A stretch of 64,000 nucleotides of DNA, taken from the NCBI RefSeq assembly GCF_020532805.1, contig NZ_MQTQ01000065.1, forward strand, positions 96,645-160,644. The letters are read 5' to 3'. This stretch comes from Arthrobacter sp. SO5. Its GTDB lineage: Bacteria > Actinomycetota > Actinomycetes > Actinomycetales > Micrococcaceae. How positions within the stretch are numbered: position 1 is the first letter of the stretch; every line of letters starts with the position of its first letter. Position numbers and translations under genes: made by a program. Of this stretch, positions 1-9,747 are shown in pieces. The notes under the pieces were generated by a model. It made no database searches, had not been told where the DNA came from, and was given only the letters and a program-made list of their open reading frames with translations.

Positions 1-1895
1 CCTCGCTGACGCTCTACATCCAGCTCTTCCTCTCCGGCTACGGCCTGGAGCTGACTGACCTGCAGGCCCTGCGCACGTGGGGTTCGCTGACCCCGGGCCA
101 CCCGGAATACCGGCACACCGCCGGAGTCGAAATCACCACCGGCCCGCTGGGCCAGGGGCTCGCCTCGGCCGTTGGCTTCGCGTACTCCCAGCGGCGCCAA
201 CGCGGCCTCTTCGACGCCGACGCCGCCCCGGGCACCAGCCCGTTCGACCACACCATCTGGGTCATCGCCTCCGACGGGGACCTGCAGGAAGGCGTCACCT
301 CCGAAGCGTCCTCGCTTGCCGGCCACCAGGAGCTCGGCAACCTCGTCGTCATCTACGACGAGAACCACATCTCCATCGAGGACGACACCGACGTCGCCTT
401 CACCGAGGATGTGCTGAAGCGCTACGAGGCCTACGGCTGGCACACCCAGCGTGTCGACTGGACCCGGACCGGGGAGTACAAGGAGGACGTGCAGGAACTT
501 CACGCCGCCCTCCTCGCCGCCAGGGCCGAGACGGACAAGCCCTCCATCATCTCGCTGCGCACCATCATCGGCTACCCGGCGCCCAAGAAGCAGAACACCG
601 GCAAGATCCACGGCTCGGCGCTCGGCGCCGAGGAAGTCGCGGCCCTCAAGGAGGTCCTCGGCTTCGACCCGGCCCGCACCTTCCAGGTTGACGAGGACGT
701 CCTCGCCCACACCCGGGAAGCGGTGGACCGCGGGGCGGCTGCCCGGAGCGAGTGGCAGGCCGCCTTCGAGGCATGGCAGGCAGGCAACTCCGAGGGTGCC
801 GCGCTGCTGGAACGCGTAGAGGCCCGGAAGCTCCCGGCCGAGCTCGACGCCGCCCTCCCGGTTTTCGAGGCAGGCAAGGATGTGTCCACGCGGGCCGCCT
901 CCGGCAAGGTGCTGAACGCGATCGGGCCGGTCATGCCGGAACTGTGGGGCGGCTCTGCTGACCTCGCCGAGTCCAACAACACCACCATCGAGGGCTCGCC
1001 GTCGTTCATCCCCGCCTCCCGGCAGACGAAAGCGTGGAAGGGCAACCCGTACGGACGGGTGCTGCACTTCGGCATCCGCGAGCACGCTGCGGCGTCGATC
1101 GTGAACGGCATCAGCCTGCACGGGCGCACCCGCGCCTTCTCGGGCACGTTCCTGATCTTCAGCGACTACCAGCGCCCGGCGATCCGCCTCGGCGCGCTCA
1201 TGGGGGCCCCGTCCCTGTACGTCTGGACGCATGACTCGATCGGGCTCGGCGAAGACGGACCGACCCACCAGCCCGTGGAGCAGCTCGCCTCGCTGCGGGC
1301 CATCCCGGGCCTGGACGTAGTCCGTCCGGGCGACGCCAACGAGGTCGCGGCGGCCTGGAAGATGATGCTGGAGAACCACGGAAACCCGGCCGGCATTGTC
1401 CTGACCCGGCAGAACATCCCCACCTACGCCCGCGGAACAGGTGACGCCGAAGGTGACGCGTTCGGCTCCACCGCCGGCGTCGCCAGGGGCGGCTACGTCC
1501 TGGCTGAAGCGTCGGACAACGGCCGGACCGCCGAGGCCCGGGTCATCCTGATCGGTACCGGTTCCGAGGTCCAACTGGCCGTCGACGCCCGCGAAGCCCT
1601 GCAGGCCGAAGGCATCCCCACCCGCGTCGTGTCCATGCCCTGCGTGGAATGGTTCACGAAGCAGGACGCCGCCTACCGGGAAGCCGTACTCCCCGCCGCG
1701 GTCAAGGCACGTGTCTCCGTCGAAGCCGGACTGGCCCTGGGTTGGAAGGAATTCGTCGGCGACGCCGGGCGCTCGGTCTCGCTCGAGCACTTCGGCGCTT
1801 CAGCCGACTACAAGCGCCTCTTCCAGGAATTCGGCATCACCGCTGAGGCCGTCGCCGCCGCGGCCAAGGAATCCCTCGCCGGCCTCCCCGCCTGA
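1..1895 (+). CDS. tkt: Transketolase (5' end outside window)
   Basis: Thiamine-diphosphate enzyme that moves two-carbon ketol units between sugar phosphates in the non-oxidative pentose phosphate pathway; cytosolic. The frame is already open at base 3, so about 70 N-terminal residues lie before the window; 630 residues are visible against a usual length near 700. Seen: the TPP-binding stretch SDGDLQEG followed by YDENHIS (bases about 265-370), the segment [14 protein letters not shown] in the pyrimidine domain (about 1070-1110), and [14 protein letters not shown] (about 1240-1280), all typical of transketolases. It is the first visible gene of the row tkt-tal-pgi-zwf-opcA-pgl; tal follows after 66 bp. 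Identity is secure; only the start is missing. Confidence 0.97.
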   Translation, partial: SLTLYIQLFLSGYGLELTDLQALRTWGSLTPGHPEYRHTAGVEITTGPLGQGLASAVGFAYSQRRQRGLFDADAAPGTSPFDHTIWVIASDGDLQEGVTSEASSLAGHQELGNLVVIYDENHISIEDDTDVAFTEDVLKRYEAYGWHTQRVDWTRTGEYKEDVQELHAALLAARAETDKPSIISLRTIIGYPAPKKQNTGKIHGSALGAEEVAALKEVLGFDPARTFQVDEDVLAHTREAVDRGAAARSEWQAAFEAWQAGNSEGAALLERVEARKLPAELDAALPVFEAGKDVSTRAASGKVLNAIGPVMPELWGGSADLAESNNTTIEGSPSFIPASRQTKAWKGNPYGRVLHFGIREHAAASIVNGISLHGRTRAFSGTFLIFSDYQRPAIRLGALMGAPSLYVWTHDSIGLGEDGPTHQPVEQLASLRAIPGLDVVRPGDANEVAAAWKMMLENHGNPAGIVLTRQNIPTYARGTGDAEGDAFGSTAGVARGGYVLAEASDNGRTAEARVILIGTGSEVQLAVDAREALQAEGIPTRVVSMPCVEWFTKQDAAYREAVLPAAVKARVSVEAGLALGWKEFVGDAGRSVSLEHFGASADYKRLFQEFGITAEAVAAAAKESLAGLPA

Positions 1896-1961
1896 CCCAA
1901 ACTTCACGCTTTCCGGGCCGCCGCCCCACCGGGCGGCGGCCCCAGACTCCAGGAGTGACAT

Positions 1962-3086
1962 ATGACCCCCACCTCTACCCCCACGCAGCAGCTCTCCGAT
2001 GCCGGCGTCTCGATCTGGCTCGATGACCTCTCCCGCGGGCGCCTCGACACGGGCACCCTGCGCACACTCATTGAAGAGAAGAATGTTGTCGGTGTCACCA
2101 CGAACCCCAGCATCTTCCACGCGGCGATCACCGCCGGCCACGACTACGACGCCGTCATCGCCGCCCAGGCGGCAGCCGGCGCCAGCGTCGAGCAGACCGT
2201 CTTCGCCATCACGACGACGGACGTCGCGGACGCCTGCGACCTCTTCGCCCCGGTGGCTGCCGCCAGTAACGGCGTCGACGGCCGCGTCTCGATCGAAGTG
2301 GACCCCCGCCTCGCGTGGGACACCGCCGGCACAATCACCGAGGCCAAGGAACTCTACGCCAAGGTCAACAAGGACAACGTCCTGATCAAGATCCCGGCCA
2401 CCCTCGAGGGCCTGGAAGCCATCACGGCCACCTTGGCAGCCGGCATCAGCGTCAACGTCACCCTGATCTTCTCGCTGGAGCGCTACCGCGCCGTCATCAA
2501 CGCCTTCCAGAGCGGACTGGAGCAGGCCAGGGACAACGGCCATGACCTCGCCAGGATCCATTCGGTGGCCTCCTTCTTCGTCTCCCGCGTGGATTCCGAA
2601 ATCGACAAGCGCCTCGACGCGATCGGCACCGACGAGGCACGCGCCCTCAAGGGCAAGGCCGGGCTGGCGAACGCCCGCCTCGCCTACCAGGTCTACGAAG
2701 AGCTCTTCTCCACCGAGCGCTGGGCCGTCCTGGCGGACGCCGGAGCCCGCCCGCAGCGTCCGCTGTGGGCCTCCACGGGTGTGAAGGACCCGGCCTACCC
2801 GGACACCCTGTACGTCACGGAACTCGTCGCCCCCGGCGTCGTGAACACCATGCCGGAAAAGACTCTCGACGCGACGTTTGACCACGGCACCGTCACCGGC
2901 AACACGATCAGCCGCGGCTACGACGACGCCAACGCCACGCTGAACGCCCTCGACGCCCTCGGCATCTCCTACAACGAGGTTGTCGCGGTGCTCGAGTCCG
3001 AAGGCCTGGACAAGTTCGTGGCGAGCTGGAAGGAACTTCTGGCCGACGTCGAGGTTGCCCTCGCCGCTGCCCGGAAGGACGCCTAG
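1962..3086 (+). CDS. tal: Transaldolase
   Basis: Transfers a dihydroxyacetone unit between sugar phosphates through a Schiff-base lysine, linking the pentose phosphate pathway to glycolysis. The 374-residue product has the length of the long actinobacterial Tal type. Visible: [10 protein letters not shown] and the GVTTNPSIF segment near the N terminus, and [12 protein letters not shown] near residue 140, which holds the catalytic lysine in the context IKIPAT. An AGGAG ribosome site lies 8 bases before the ATG, which fixes the start. It sits between tkt and pgi; pgi begins 4 bp after its stop, so the genes are very probably co-transcribed. Confidence 0.97.
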   Translation: MTPTSTPTQQLSDAGVSIWLDDLSRGRLDTGTLRTLIEEKNVVGVTTNPSIFHAAITAGHDYDAVIAAQAAAGASVEQTVFAITTTDVADACDLFAPVAAASNGVDGRVSIEVDPRLAWDTAGTITEAKELYAKVNKDNVLIKIPATLEGLEAITATLAAGISVNVTLIFSLERYRAVINAFQSGLEQARDNGHDLARIHSVASFFVSRVDSEIDKRLDAIGTDEARALKGKAGLANARLAYQVYEELFSTERWAVLADAGARPQRPLWASTGVKDPAYPDTLYVTELVAPGVVNTMPEKTLDATFDHGTVTGNTISRGYDDANATLNALDALGISYNEVVAVLESEGLDKFVASWKELLADVEVALAAARKDA

Positions 3087-3090
3087 CCCC

Positions 3091-4725
3091 ATGACCACCC
3101 TCAGCTACGACGCCACGGGCGCCGCCCGCCTGGCCCACGACCAGCACCTGCCCGCCCTGCTCCAGGACAAGGTGGCCACCCGGATCTTCGCCAAGGACCC
3201 CACCCTGTGGGGCCCCGACGCCGAGGCCGAGGCTGCCGTCCGGCTCGGCTGGGTTGAGGCCGCCACCCTCTCCCAGCCGCTCGTGGCGGAGATCCTGGCA
3301 CTCCGCGACGAGCTCCGCTCGGAAGGGGTCACCCGGATTGTGCTGTGCGGAATGGGCGGTTCCTCGCTGGCCCCCGAGGTCATCGCCGGAACAGCGGGCG
3401 TCGAGCTGACAGTGCTGGACAGCACCGACCCGGAACAGGTCGCCGCCGCCCTCGCGGACCGGCTGAGCGAAACCGCGATCGTGGTGTCCTCGAAGTCAGG
3501 CTCCACCCTGGAGACGGACTCCCAGCGGCGGATCTTCGAGCACGCGTTCACCGAAGCCGGGCTTGACGCGAAGAGCCGGATCATCATTGTCACCGATCCG
3601 GGTTCACCGCTGGACAAGTCCTCCCGTGAGACCGGCTACCGTGCCGTCTTCAACGCCGACCCCAACGTCGGCGGACGCTATTCGGCCCTCACGGCGTTCG
3701 GACTGGTGCCGTGCGGCCTCGCCGGCGTCGACATCCAGGCTTTCCTGGACGAGGCGGAAGAAGCCGCCGAGGTCCTGAACGAGGACGGCGCGGAGAACAT
3801 CGGCCTCGCGCTCGGCGCCGCCCTGGGCGGCACGAACCCGCTGCGCAACAAGATCGTCATCGCCGAGGACGGATCGGGCATCAAGGGATTCGCCGACTGG
3901 GCCGAGCAGCTCATCGCCGAATCCACCGGCAAGTCCGGTACCGGCGTGCTGCCGGTCGTGGCAGGACCCTCCTCGCCGGAAGCCGTCCGCGGCGCCGCCG
4001 ACGTTTTGGTGATCCGGCTCGTCGCCCCTGACGCCGACGTCCAGCTCGGCGAGAACGAAGTGGCGATCGCCGGCGGACTGGCCACGCAGATGATGACGTG
4101 GGAGTTCGCCACGGTTGTGGCCGGGCGCCTCCTCGGCATCAATCCCTTTGACCAGCCGGACGTCGAGGCCGCCAAGGTGGCCGCCCGCGGTCTGCTGGAT
4201 GCCCAGCCGGACCCGACGCCGGCAAACTTCACCGACGGCGCCATCGAGGTCCGCGGCGGGGACTGGCTCGGCGGCGCCGGCAGTGCCGCGGAAGCGGTGG
4301 GCGCACTGGTCCGGGAGCTCGGCGCGGACGGCTACCTCAGCGTCCAGGCCTACCTTGACCGGCTCGCCTACGCGCCGCTGGAGGGTGTCCGGGACCAGCT
4401 GGCAGCGCTCAGCGGCCGTCCCGTCACGTTCGGCTGGGGCCCGCGGTTCCTGCACTCCACCGGCCAGTTCCACAAGGGCGGGCCCGGGATCGGCGTCTTC
4501 CTGCAGGTGACGGCCGCGGCCGATGCCGACCTCGCCATCCCGGACCGTCCCTTCACCTTCGGCGAACTGATCTCGGCGCAGGCGGCCGGCGACGCCCAGG
4601 TGCTTTCCGATCACCGCCGTCCGGTCTTGCGCCTGCACCTCACGGACCGCGCAGCCGGCGTCCGCCAGTTGCAGGATCTCGTCACGACGCTCGCCGGCCA
4701 GGCCGCACCCTCCCTCGAAAGCTAA
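3091..4725 (+). CDS. pgi: Glucose-6-phosphate isomerase
   Basis: Interconverts glucose 6-phosphate and fructose 6-phosphate, connecting glycolysis with the oxidative pentose phosphate branch encoded next door. The open frame extends upstream to 2980 inside tal, but the ATG at 3091 (MTTLSYDATG) is preferred: it lies just past the tal stop and gives a 544-residue protein. Seen: CGMGGSSLAPEV near residue 90 and VSSKSGSTLET near residue 135, both SIS-type sugar-phosphate-binding loops of isomerases, and GWGPRFLHSTGQFHKGG near residue 455. No strong ribosome site precedes the ATG, so translation probably depends on reading of tal. Having pgi inside the tal-zwf row is a variation on the usual actinobacterial order. 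Confidence 0.93.
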   Translation: MTTLSYDATGAARLAHDQHLPALLQDKVATRIFAKDPTLWGPDAEAEAAVRLGWVEAATLSQPLVAEILALRDELRSEGVTRIVLCGMGGSSLAPEVIAGTAGVELTVLDSTDPEQVAAALADRLSETAIVVSSKSGSTLETDSQRRIFEHAFTEAGLDAKSRIIIVTDPGSPLDKSSRETGYRAVFNADPNVGGRYSALTAFGLVPCGLAGVDIQAFLDEAEEAAEVLNEDGAENIGLALGAALGGTNPLRNKIVIAEDGSGIKGFADWAEQLIAESTGKSGTGVLPVVAGPSSPEAVRGAADVLVIRLVAPDADVQLGENEVAIAGGLATQMMTWEFATVVAGRLLGINPFDQPDVEAAKVAARGLLDAQPDPTPANFTDGAIEVRGGDWLGGAGSAAEAVGALVRELGADGYLSVQAYLDRLAYAPLEGVRDQLAALSGRPVTFGWGPRFLHSTGQFHKGGPGIGVFLQVTAAADADLAIPDRPFTFGELISAQAAGDAQVLSDHRRPVLRLHLTDRAAGVRQLQDLVTTLAGQAAPSLES

Positions 4726-4739
4726 GGCACCCACGCAAA

Positions 4740-6302
4740 ATGCCAGAAACAATGACCGGCGGCCGGAAGCCCGCGGGCCGGGGGCGCAACCCGCTCCGGG
4801 ACCCGCGGGACCGCCGCCTGAACCGCATCGCCGGACCGTCCTCGCTGGTCCTGTTCGGGGTCACGGGGGACCTCGCCCGCAAGAAGCTCATGCCGGCCGT
4901 CTACGACCTTGCCAACCGCGGACTGCTCCCGCCCAGCTTCGCCCTGGTGGGCTTCGCCCGGCGGCAGTGGGACAACGAGGACTTCGCCGCCGAAGTGAAA
5001 GCTGCGGTGAAGGCCTACGCCCGGACCCCGTTCGACGAAACGGTGTGGAAGCAGCTGTCCGAGGGCATCCGCTTCGTGCAGGGCGAGTTCGACGACGACG
5101 ACGCCTTCGAGCGGCTCAGCGACACCGTCGATGAGCTCGACGAACAGCGCGGAACCCGCGGCAACCACGCGTTCTACCTCTCCATCCCGCCAAACGCCTT
5201 CGAGCAGGTCTGCCGGCAGCTGTCCAAGCACGGCCTGGCGCAGGCCGAGGGCGACAAATGGCGCCGGGTGGTCATCGAGAAGCCCTTCGGGCACAACCTC
5301 GAATCGGCCCGCCAGCTCAACGACATCGTCGAGTCGGTCTTCCCGCCGGACGCGGTCTTCCGGATCGACCACTACTTGGGTAAAGAGACGGTCCAGAACA
5401 TCCTGGCGCTGCGCTTCGCCAACCAGCTCTTCGAGCCGCTGTGGAACGCCAACTACGTGGACCACGTGCAGATCACCATGGCCGAGGACATCGGCACCGG
5501 CGGCCGGGCCGGGTATTACGACGGCGTGGGCGCGGCACGCGACGTCATCCAGAACCACCTCCTGCAGCTGCTCGCGCTGACCGCCATGGAGGAGCCGATC
5601 TCCTTCAACGCGGACCACCTGCGCGCCGAAAAGGAAAAGGTCCTCGCCGCCGTGAGGCTCCCCGAGGACCTTTCCACCCACTCGGCCCGCGGTCAGTTCA
5701 CGGGCGGCTGGCAGGGCGGCGAAAAGGTCGTCGGCTATCTGGAGGAGGACGGCATCCCGGCCGACTCCAAGACGGAGACGTTCGCCGCGATCCGGGTGGA
5801 CATCAACACCCGGCGCTGGTCCGGGGTGCCGTTCTACCTGCGCGCCGGCAAACGGCTGGGCCGCCGGGTGACGGAGATCGCCGTCGTGCTCAAGCGCGCC
5901 CCCAACCTGCTCTTCACGGACCACGGTGAGGACGACTTCGGCCAGAACGCCGTCGTGATCCGGGTCCAGCCCGACGAGGGCGCCACCATCCGCTTCGGTT
6001 CCAAAGTCCCCGGCACCCAGATGGAAGTCCGCGACGTGACCATGGACTTCGGTTACGGGCACTCCTTCACCGAATCCAGCCCCGAGGCCTACGAACGCCT
6101 CATCCTCGATGTGCTGCTCGGCGAGCCGCCGCTGTTCCCGCGCCACGCGGAGGTGGAGCTGTCCTGGAAAATCCTCGATCCCTTCGAGGACTACTGGGCG
6201 TCCCTGAACGAACAGCCCGAGCCCTACGGACCCGGAAGCTGGGGCCCCGCCTCCGCCGACGAGCTCCTTGCCCGCGACGGACGAACCTGGAGAAGGCCAT
6301 GA
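4740..6302 (+). CDS. zwf: Glucose-6-phosphate 1-dehydrogenase
   Basis: Oxidises glucose 6-phosphate to 6-phosphogluconolactone with NAD(P)+, the entry step of the oxidative pentose phosphate pathway. The 520-residue length is normal. Visible: the nucleotide-binding loop LFGVTGDLARKKLMPA near residue 38, the catalytic segment FRIDHYLGKETVQN near residue 210 (active-site His in DHYLGKE), and EKPFGHN near residue 180. Two ATGs (4740 and 4752) could start it; the first is used. The stop overlaps the opcA start by 4 bp, indicating translational coupling to its assembly factor. Confidence 0.96.
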   Translation: MPETMTGGRKPAGRGRNPLRDPRDRRLNRIAGPSSLVLFGVTGDLARKKLMPAVYDLANRGLLPPSFALVGFARRQWDNEDFAAEVKAAVKAYARTPFDETVWKQLSEGIRFVQGEFDDDDAFERLSDTVDELDEQRGTRGNHAFYLSIPPNAFEQVCRQLSKHGLAQAEGDKWRRVVIEKPFGHNLESARQLNDIVESVFPPDAVFRIDHYLGKETVQNILALRFANQLFEPLWNANYVDHVQITMAEDIGTGGRAGYYDGVGAARDVIQNHLLQLLALTAMEEPISFNADHLRAEKEKVLAAVRLPEDLSTHSARGQFTGGWQGGEKVVGYLEEDGIPADSKTETFAAIRVDINTRRWSGVPFYLRAGKRLGRRVTEIAVVLKRAPNLLFTDHGEDDFGQNAVVIRVQPDEGATIRFGSKVPGTQMEVRDVTMDFGYGHSFTESSPEAYERLILDVLLGEPPLFPRHAEVELSWKILDPFEDYWASLNEQPEPYGPGSWGPASADELLARDGRTWRRP

Positions 6303-7240
6303 TCGTAGATCTTCCCGACACCACCACCTCCAAGATCTCCAAGAAGCTCATGGCCCTGCGCGAGCAGGGCGGCGTGATCGCGCTGGGCCGGGTGCTGACC
6401 CTGGTGGTGGTCACCAAGTCCGGGCTGGAAGAGGAGGCCATCGAGGCCGCCAACGAGGCCAGCCGGGAGCACCCTTGCCGGATCATCGTCCTGGCCGACG
6501 CCGGGGCCAAGACCCCGACCCGGCTCGACGCGCAGATCCGGGTGGGCGGCGACGCCGGAGCCTCCGAGGTGGTCGTGCTGCGCGGTTACGGTGAGCTCGC
6601 CGAGGAAAGCGAATCGCTCGTCGCGGCCCTGCTCCTGCCGGATGCGCCGATCGTGGCCTGGTGGCCGCACGGGGCCCCGAAGAACGCCTGCGAGACCTCC
6701 ATCGGCAGGATCGCCCACCGCCGGATCACGGATTCGGCCAACGAGGCCGATCCGCAGCGCGCACTCGAGAACATCCGCCGCACCTACAGGGACGGCGACA
6801 CCGATCTTGCCTGGACCCGGCTGACCAACTGGCGGATCCAGCTTGCCGCGGCGCTGGACCAGGTGGACGCGTCCCCGGTGACGGCGGTCGCCGTCGAAGG
6901 GGCCTCCGACTCCCCCAGCACCATCCTGCTCGCTGCCTGGCTGACGGTGGCCCTGGACGCACCGGTGACGATCGTCGCGGACCCCGCCGGCACCGGCATC
7001 CGGCGCGTCCGGCTCACCCGCACCGGCGGGGACGTGCAGCTCTTCCGGCCGGGCCTCACCGTCGCCGAACTGACCCAGCCCGGGCAGCCGGTCCAACGGA
7101 TCTCGCTGCCGCGCCGCAGCCTGAAGGACTGCCTGGCCGAGGAGCTGCGCCGGCTGGATCCCGACGAAGTGTTCGGTGAAGTGATTACTATTGGACTGCC
7201 CCGTACCAACCTAAGGAGTGTCCGTCCCAGTGAGCGCTGA
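6299..7240 (+). CDS. opcA: Glucose-6-phosphate dehydrogenase assembly protein OpcA
   Basis: OpcA is needed for full activity or assembly of glucose-6-phosphate dehydrogenase in cyanobacteria and actinobacteria. The 313-residue product has the family's conserved features, including PDAPIVAWWPHGAP near residue 115-130 and the preceding DAQIRVGGDAGASE segment. It starts with the ATG that overlaps the zwf stop and ends inside the start region of pgl. Together with zwf and pgl it makes up the oxidative branch in one transcript. No catalytic motif is known for the family; the assignment rests on overall similarity and position. Confidence 0.93.
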   Translation: MIVDLPDTTTSKISKKLMALREQGGVIALGRVLTLVVVTKSGLEEEAIEAANEASREHPCRIIVLADAGAKTPTRLDAQIRVGGDAGASEVVVLRGYGELAEESESLVAALLLPDAPIVAWWPHGAPKNACETSIGRIAHRRITDSANEADPQRALENIRRTYRDGDTDLAWTRLTNWRIQLAAALDQVDASPVTAVAVEGASDSPSTILLAAWLTVALDAPVTIVADPAGTGIRRVRLTRTGGDVQLFRPGLTVAELTQPGQPVQRISLPRRSLKDCLAEELRRLDPDEVFGEVITIGLPRTNLRSVRPSER

Positions 7241-8036
7241 CCCCAGAGTAAGCATCCATCCCGACTCGTCCGTGCTCATGGCCGCGATCGCGGCCCGCCT
7301 GATAACCAAGCTTGTGGATATCCAGGACAGACACGGCGAGGCGACAGTGGTGCTTACCGGGGGCTCGATGGGAATCGGCTCGCTCAAGGCCGTGGCCGAC
7401 TCGCCGGCGGCGCCGGCGGTCGATTGGTCCAAGGTGAACTTCTGGTGGGGCGATGAACGCTTTGTGGCCGCGGACGATCCCGAGCGCAACGCGGGCCAGG
7501 CGCAGGAGGCGCTGCTCTCCCGCATTGCGGCGGACCCGGCCCGTATCCACGTGCCGGGATCCGCGGATGACTTCGCGACGCCCGAGGAAGCTGCTGCGGA
7601 CTATGCCCGGCGGCTCGCGGAAGCGGCGGCTGCTGAGCACGCAGCCGATATGTCCGATGACCGTCCGGAGAGCCCGGGGACGCTCCCCCGTTTCGACATT
7701 GTCCTGCTGGGCGTCGGACCGGACGCGCACGTGGCCTCGCTCTTCCCCGAGCACGCCGGCATCCGGGAAAAGGAAATGACCGTCGTGGGCGTCCGGAATT
7801 CACCCAAGCCCCCGCCCCTGCGGGTGTCCCTGACCCTGCCGGCGATCAACAGCGCCTCGGAGATCTGGATGGTGGTGGCCGGCGAGGACAAGGCCGGCGC
7901 TGTGGGGCTGGCGCTGGCCGGCGCGAACCCGGTGCAGGTGCCGGCGGCAGGTCCCCGCGGCCGGAACGAAACGCTGTGGCTGATCGACGAGAACGCGGCC
8001 GCGAGGGTTCCGGAACAGTTGGTCCGCAAAGGCTAA
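7230..8036 (+). CDS. pgl: 6-phosphogluconolactonase
   Basis: Hydrolyses 6-phosphogluconolactone to 6-phosphogluconate, the step after G6PD. Seen: VLTGGSMGIGSLKAV near residue 35, NFWWGDERFV near residue 70 and ERNAGQAQEALL just after it, all typical of the DevB/NagB-like lactonase fold, and GVGPDAHVASLFPEH near residue 155. Two GTG codons compete. The one at 7218 overlaps the AAGGAG ribosome site (7213-7218), so the one at 7230, about 11 bases beyond it and overlapping the opcA stop, is chosen, giving 268 residues. Last gene of the operon; rbpA faces it with only 12 bp between the stop codons. Confidence 0.94.
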   Translation: MSADPRVSIHPDSSVLMAAIAARLITKLVDIQDRHGEATVVLTGGSMGIGSLKAVADSPAAPAVDWSKVNFWWGDERFVAADDPERNAGQAQEALLSRIAADPARIHVPGSADDFATPEEAAADYARRLAEAAAAEHAADMSDDRPESPGTLPRFDIVLLGVGPDAHVASLFPEHAGIREKEMTVVGVRNSPKPPPLRVSLTLPAINSASEIWMVVAGEDKAGAVGLALAGANPVQVPAAGPRGRNETLWLIDENAAARVPEQLVRKG

Positions 8037-8048
8037 CCCGCCCGGGTG

Positions 8049-8423
8049 CTACGGGAGGTTCCGGCTGGCCCGCAGTCTCTCCAGCGCTCCGGCCAGGACG
8101 TCTTCGGCGTCCTGGCTGGAGCGCCGTTCTTTGACGTAATCGAGGTGGCTTTTGTACCCCTCCGGTTGAATGTCCTCGAGGGCGAACTGCGACTCGTCCC
8201 GGGTGCCTGTGCCGCCGCAGTGGCGGCAGTCCCAGACGCCGGGGATCTGGTCCTCGGGAAGCTGGGCGAAAACGAGTGCCGTTTCGTGGCCCTTGGCGCA
8301 CCAGTAGGAGACACGGATGCGGGGTTGCCGCGCCGCCGCCCCGTCCCGGGGTTCCTGGCGGGGCGAGGCCCCTTCGGTGGCTCCTACGCGGACGCCCTTG
8401 AATCCGGAGGCGGAATGCAGCAT
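8049..8423 (-). CDS. rbpA: RNA polymerase-binding protein RbpA
   Basis: Actinobacterial transcription factor that binds RNA polymerase and the principal sigma factor and stabilises open promoter complexes. The start is the ATG at 8423, preceded by AGGAG with 6-base spacing; the open frame extends 14 codons further upstream without a better site. Product of 124 residues. Visible: YWCAKGHET and, about 25 residues on, WDCRHCGG, giving the Cys, His, Cys, Cys set that binds zinc in the RbpA core, followed by the sigma-interacting helix EGYKSHLDYVKERRS. Convergent with pgl. Its promoter must lie in 8424-8505; I could not pick a convincing one. Confidence 0.93.
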   Translation of the reverse strand: MLHSASGFKGVRVGATEGASPRQEPRDGAAARQPRIRVSYWCAKGHETALVFAQLPEDQIPGVWDCRHCGGTGTRDESQFALEDIQPEGYKSHLDYVKERRSSQDAEDVLAGALERLRASRNLP

Positions 8424-8505
8424 CGTGAACTCCTGGCTACTGAAGTGGTGGGTATGTGCACGCAATCAGCGCCAGTGTAGATCTTCAGTTCCCGATGCCG
8501 GGAGG

Positions 8506-8544
8506 GCCAAAAGGACCGCTTTTGACCCTTGTCGAAAGGCGTCC
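8506..8544 (-). terminator. Probable terminator after secG
   Basis: Directly after the secG stop the minus strand can fold a stem of GGAC plus CCTTT-type pairs (arms 8513-8523 and 8534-8544, one bulge and one mismatch), followed by the short T run CCTTTTGG. It separates the secG-tpiA-pgk-gap transcript from rbpA. The stem is imperfect, hence moderate confidence. Confidence 0.5.
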
Positions 8545-8801
8545 TAGGAGTCGGCGCCGGTGCTGAACCGCATGATCAGGCCCAGACCGATGATCACCAG
8601 GCCCCACGTGATGCCCAGGATGATCGTGAAGCGGTTCAGGTTCCGCTCGGCAACGCCGGAGGAGCTGAGTCCGGAGCTCATGCCGCCACCGAACATGTCC
8701 GACAGACCGCCGCCACGCCCCTTGTGGAGGAGGATGAGCAGGGTCAGCAGGAGACTGGTGATGCCCAGGAGAACCTGCAGAATGACATGAAGAACGTCCA
8801 C
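8544..8801 (-). CDS. secG: Preprotein translocase subunit SecG
   Basis: Small accessory membrane subunit of the SecYEG protein-export channel. The 85-residue product has two membrane segments, roughly residues 5-25 (LHVILQVLLGITSLLLTLLI) and 58-78, separated by a loop with KGRGGGLSDMFGGG, the family's signature. It starts with GTG at 8801 after an AAAGG ribosome site. It lies downstream of tpiA in the gap-pgk-tpiA-secG order typical of actinobacteria. Confidence 0.95.
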   Translation of the reverse strand: MDVLHVILQVLLGITSLLLTLLILLHKGRGGGLSDMFGGGMSSGLSSSGVAERNLNRFTIILGITWGLVIIGLGLIMRFSTGADS

Positions 8802-8850
8802 GACGGCCTTTCAGAAGAATTGGATTGCGGGGGCCACGACTGTGTCCGGA

Positions 8851-9666
8851 CTAATCCGTCAGCAGGTGACTCTCGAACCTGACAATATTAGCAAACTCGG
8901 CGGCATCCAGGCTGGCACCACCAACAAGCAATCCATCCACGTCGCGTTCGTGGAGGATGGACGCGGCGTTGCTGGCCTTGACCGAACCGCCGTAGAGGAG
9001 CCGGGTCTTGTTGGCGACGTCCGCGCCGAAGAGGGTGGCGAGCTCGGCGCGGATGGCGGCGCACATTTCCTGGGCGTCCCCGGGTCCGGCGACTTCGCCT
9101 GTTCCGATGGCCCAGACAGGCTCGTACGCGACCACAAGCTCGGCGGCCTGTTCCGGCGTGAGGCCGTCGACGCCGGCACGGAGCTGGGCGAGCGTGTGGT
9201 CAACGTGGGTGCCGGCCTGGCGGATCTCGAGGCCCTCGCCGACACAGAGTACCGGGGTGATGCCGTGCCGGAACGCGGCTTTGGTCTTGGCGTTGAGCAG
9301 CTCGTCGGTTTCGTGGTGGTGGGTGCGGCGTTCGCTGTGGCCGACCAGGACGTAACGGCAGCCGAGCTTGGACAGGAACTGGCCCGAGACTTCGCCGGTG
9401 TAGGCGCCGGAGTCGAACTGGGAGAGGTCCTGGCCGCCGTAGACGACTTTGAGTTCATCGCCCTGGACAAGCGTCTGGACGCCGCGGAGATCGGTGAACG
9501 GCGGGAACACGGCGACCTCCACCCGGCTGAAGTCGTGCTTGGCGTCGGACAGGGTCCAGGCCAGTTTCTGCAGGAGGGTGATGCCCTGGACGTGGTCCAT
9601 GTTCATCTTCCAGTTTCCCGCGATGAAGGGCGTGCGGCCGAAGGTGCCGTTAGTTGACGTAGTCAC
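8851..9666 (-). CDS. tpiA: Triosephosphate isomerase
   Basis: Interconverts dihydroxyacetone phosphate and glyceraldehyde 3-phosphate. The 271-residue product shows the family landmarks in order: FIAGNWKMN (active-site Asn and Lys) near residue 14, VLVGHSERR (catalytic His electrophile) near residue 107, [13 protein letters not shown] (catalytic Glu) near residue 180 and LLYGGSVK near residue 230. The GTG at 9666 follows a GGAG site by 5 bases. Transcribed after pgk and before secG. Confidence 0.97.
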   Translation of the reverse strand: MTTSTNGTFGRTPFIAGNWKMNMDHVQGITLLQKLAWTLSDAKHDFSRVEVAVFPPFTDLRGVQTLVQGDELKVVYGGQDLSQFDSGAYTGEVSGQFLSKLGCRYVLVGHSERRTHHHETDELLNAKTKAAFRHGITPVLCVGEGLEIRQAGTHVDHTLAQLRAGVDGLTPEQAAELVVAYEPVWAIGTGEVAGPGDAQEMCAAIRAELATLFGADVANKTRLLYGGSVKASNAASILHERDVDGLLVGGASLDAAEFANIVRFESHLLTD

Positions 9667-9698
9667 GTGGTCTCCAAAAAATTCGTTGCAGTGGAACA

Positions 9699-9743
9699 GC
9701 CGGCAGGGCGCCCAGTCCGGAGACAGGCGCCCCGCCTGCTGGC
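9699..9743 (-). other. Intercistronic hairpin between pgk and tpiA
   Basis: An inverted repeat of about 14 pairs with a 3-base bulge (arms 9699-9713 and 9726-9743) fills the 81-bp gap between pgk and tpiA. There is no T run on the minus strand, so it may be a processing or stability element rather than a full terminator. Confidence 0.4.
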
Positions 9744-9747
9744 GGGT

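Noticed and set aside
2980..3090. Upstream extension of pgi into tal
   Set aside because: The extended residues are the tal sequence read in another frame; the ATG at 3091 fits the family.
8691..8700. A GAACATGTCC sequence within secG
   Set aside because: Single, in coding sequence, without spaced partners.
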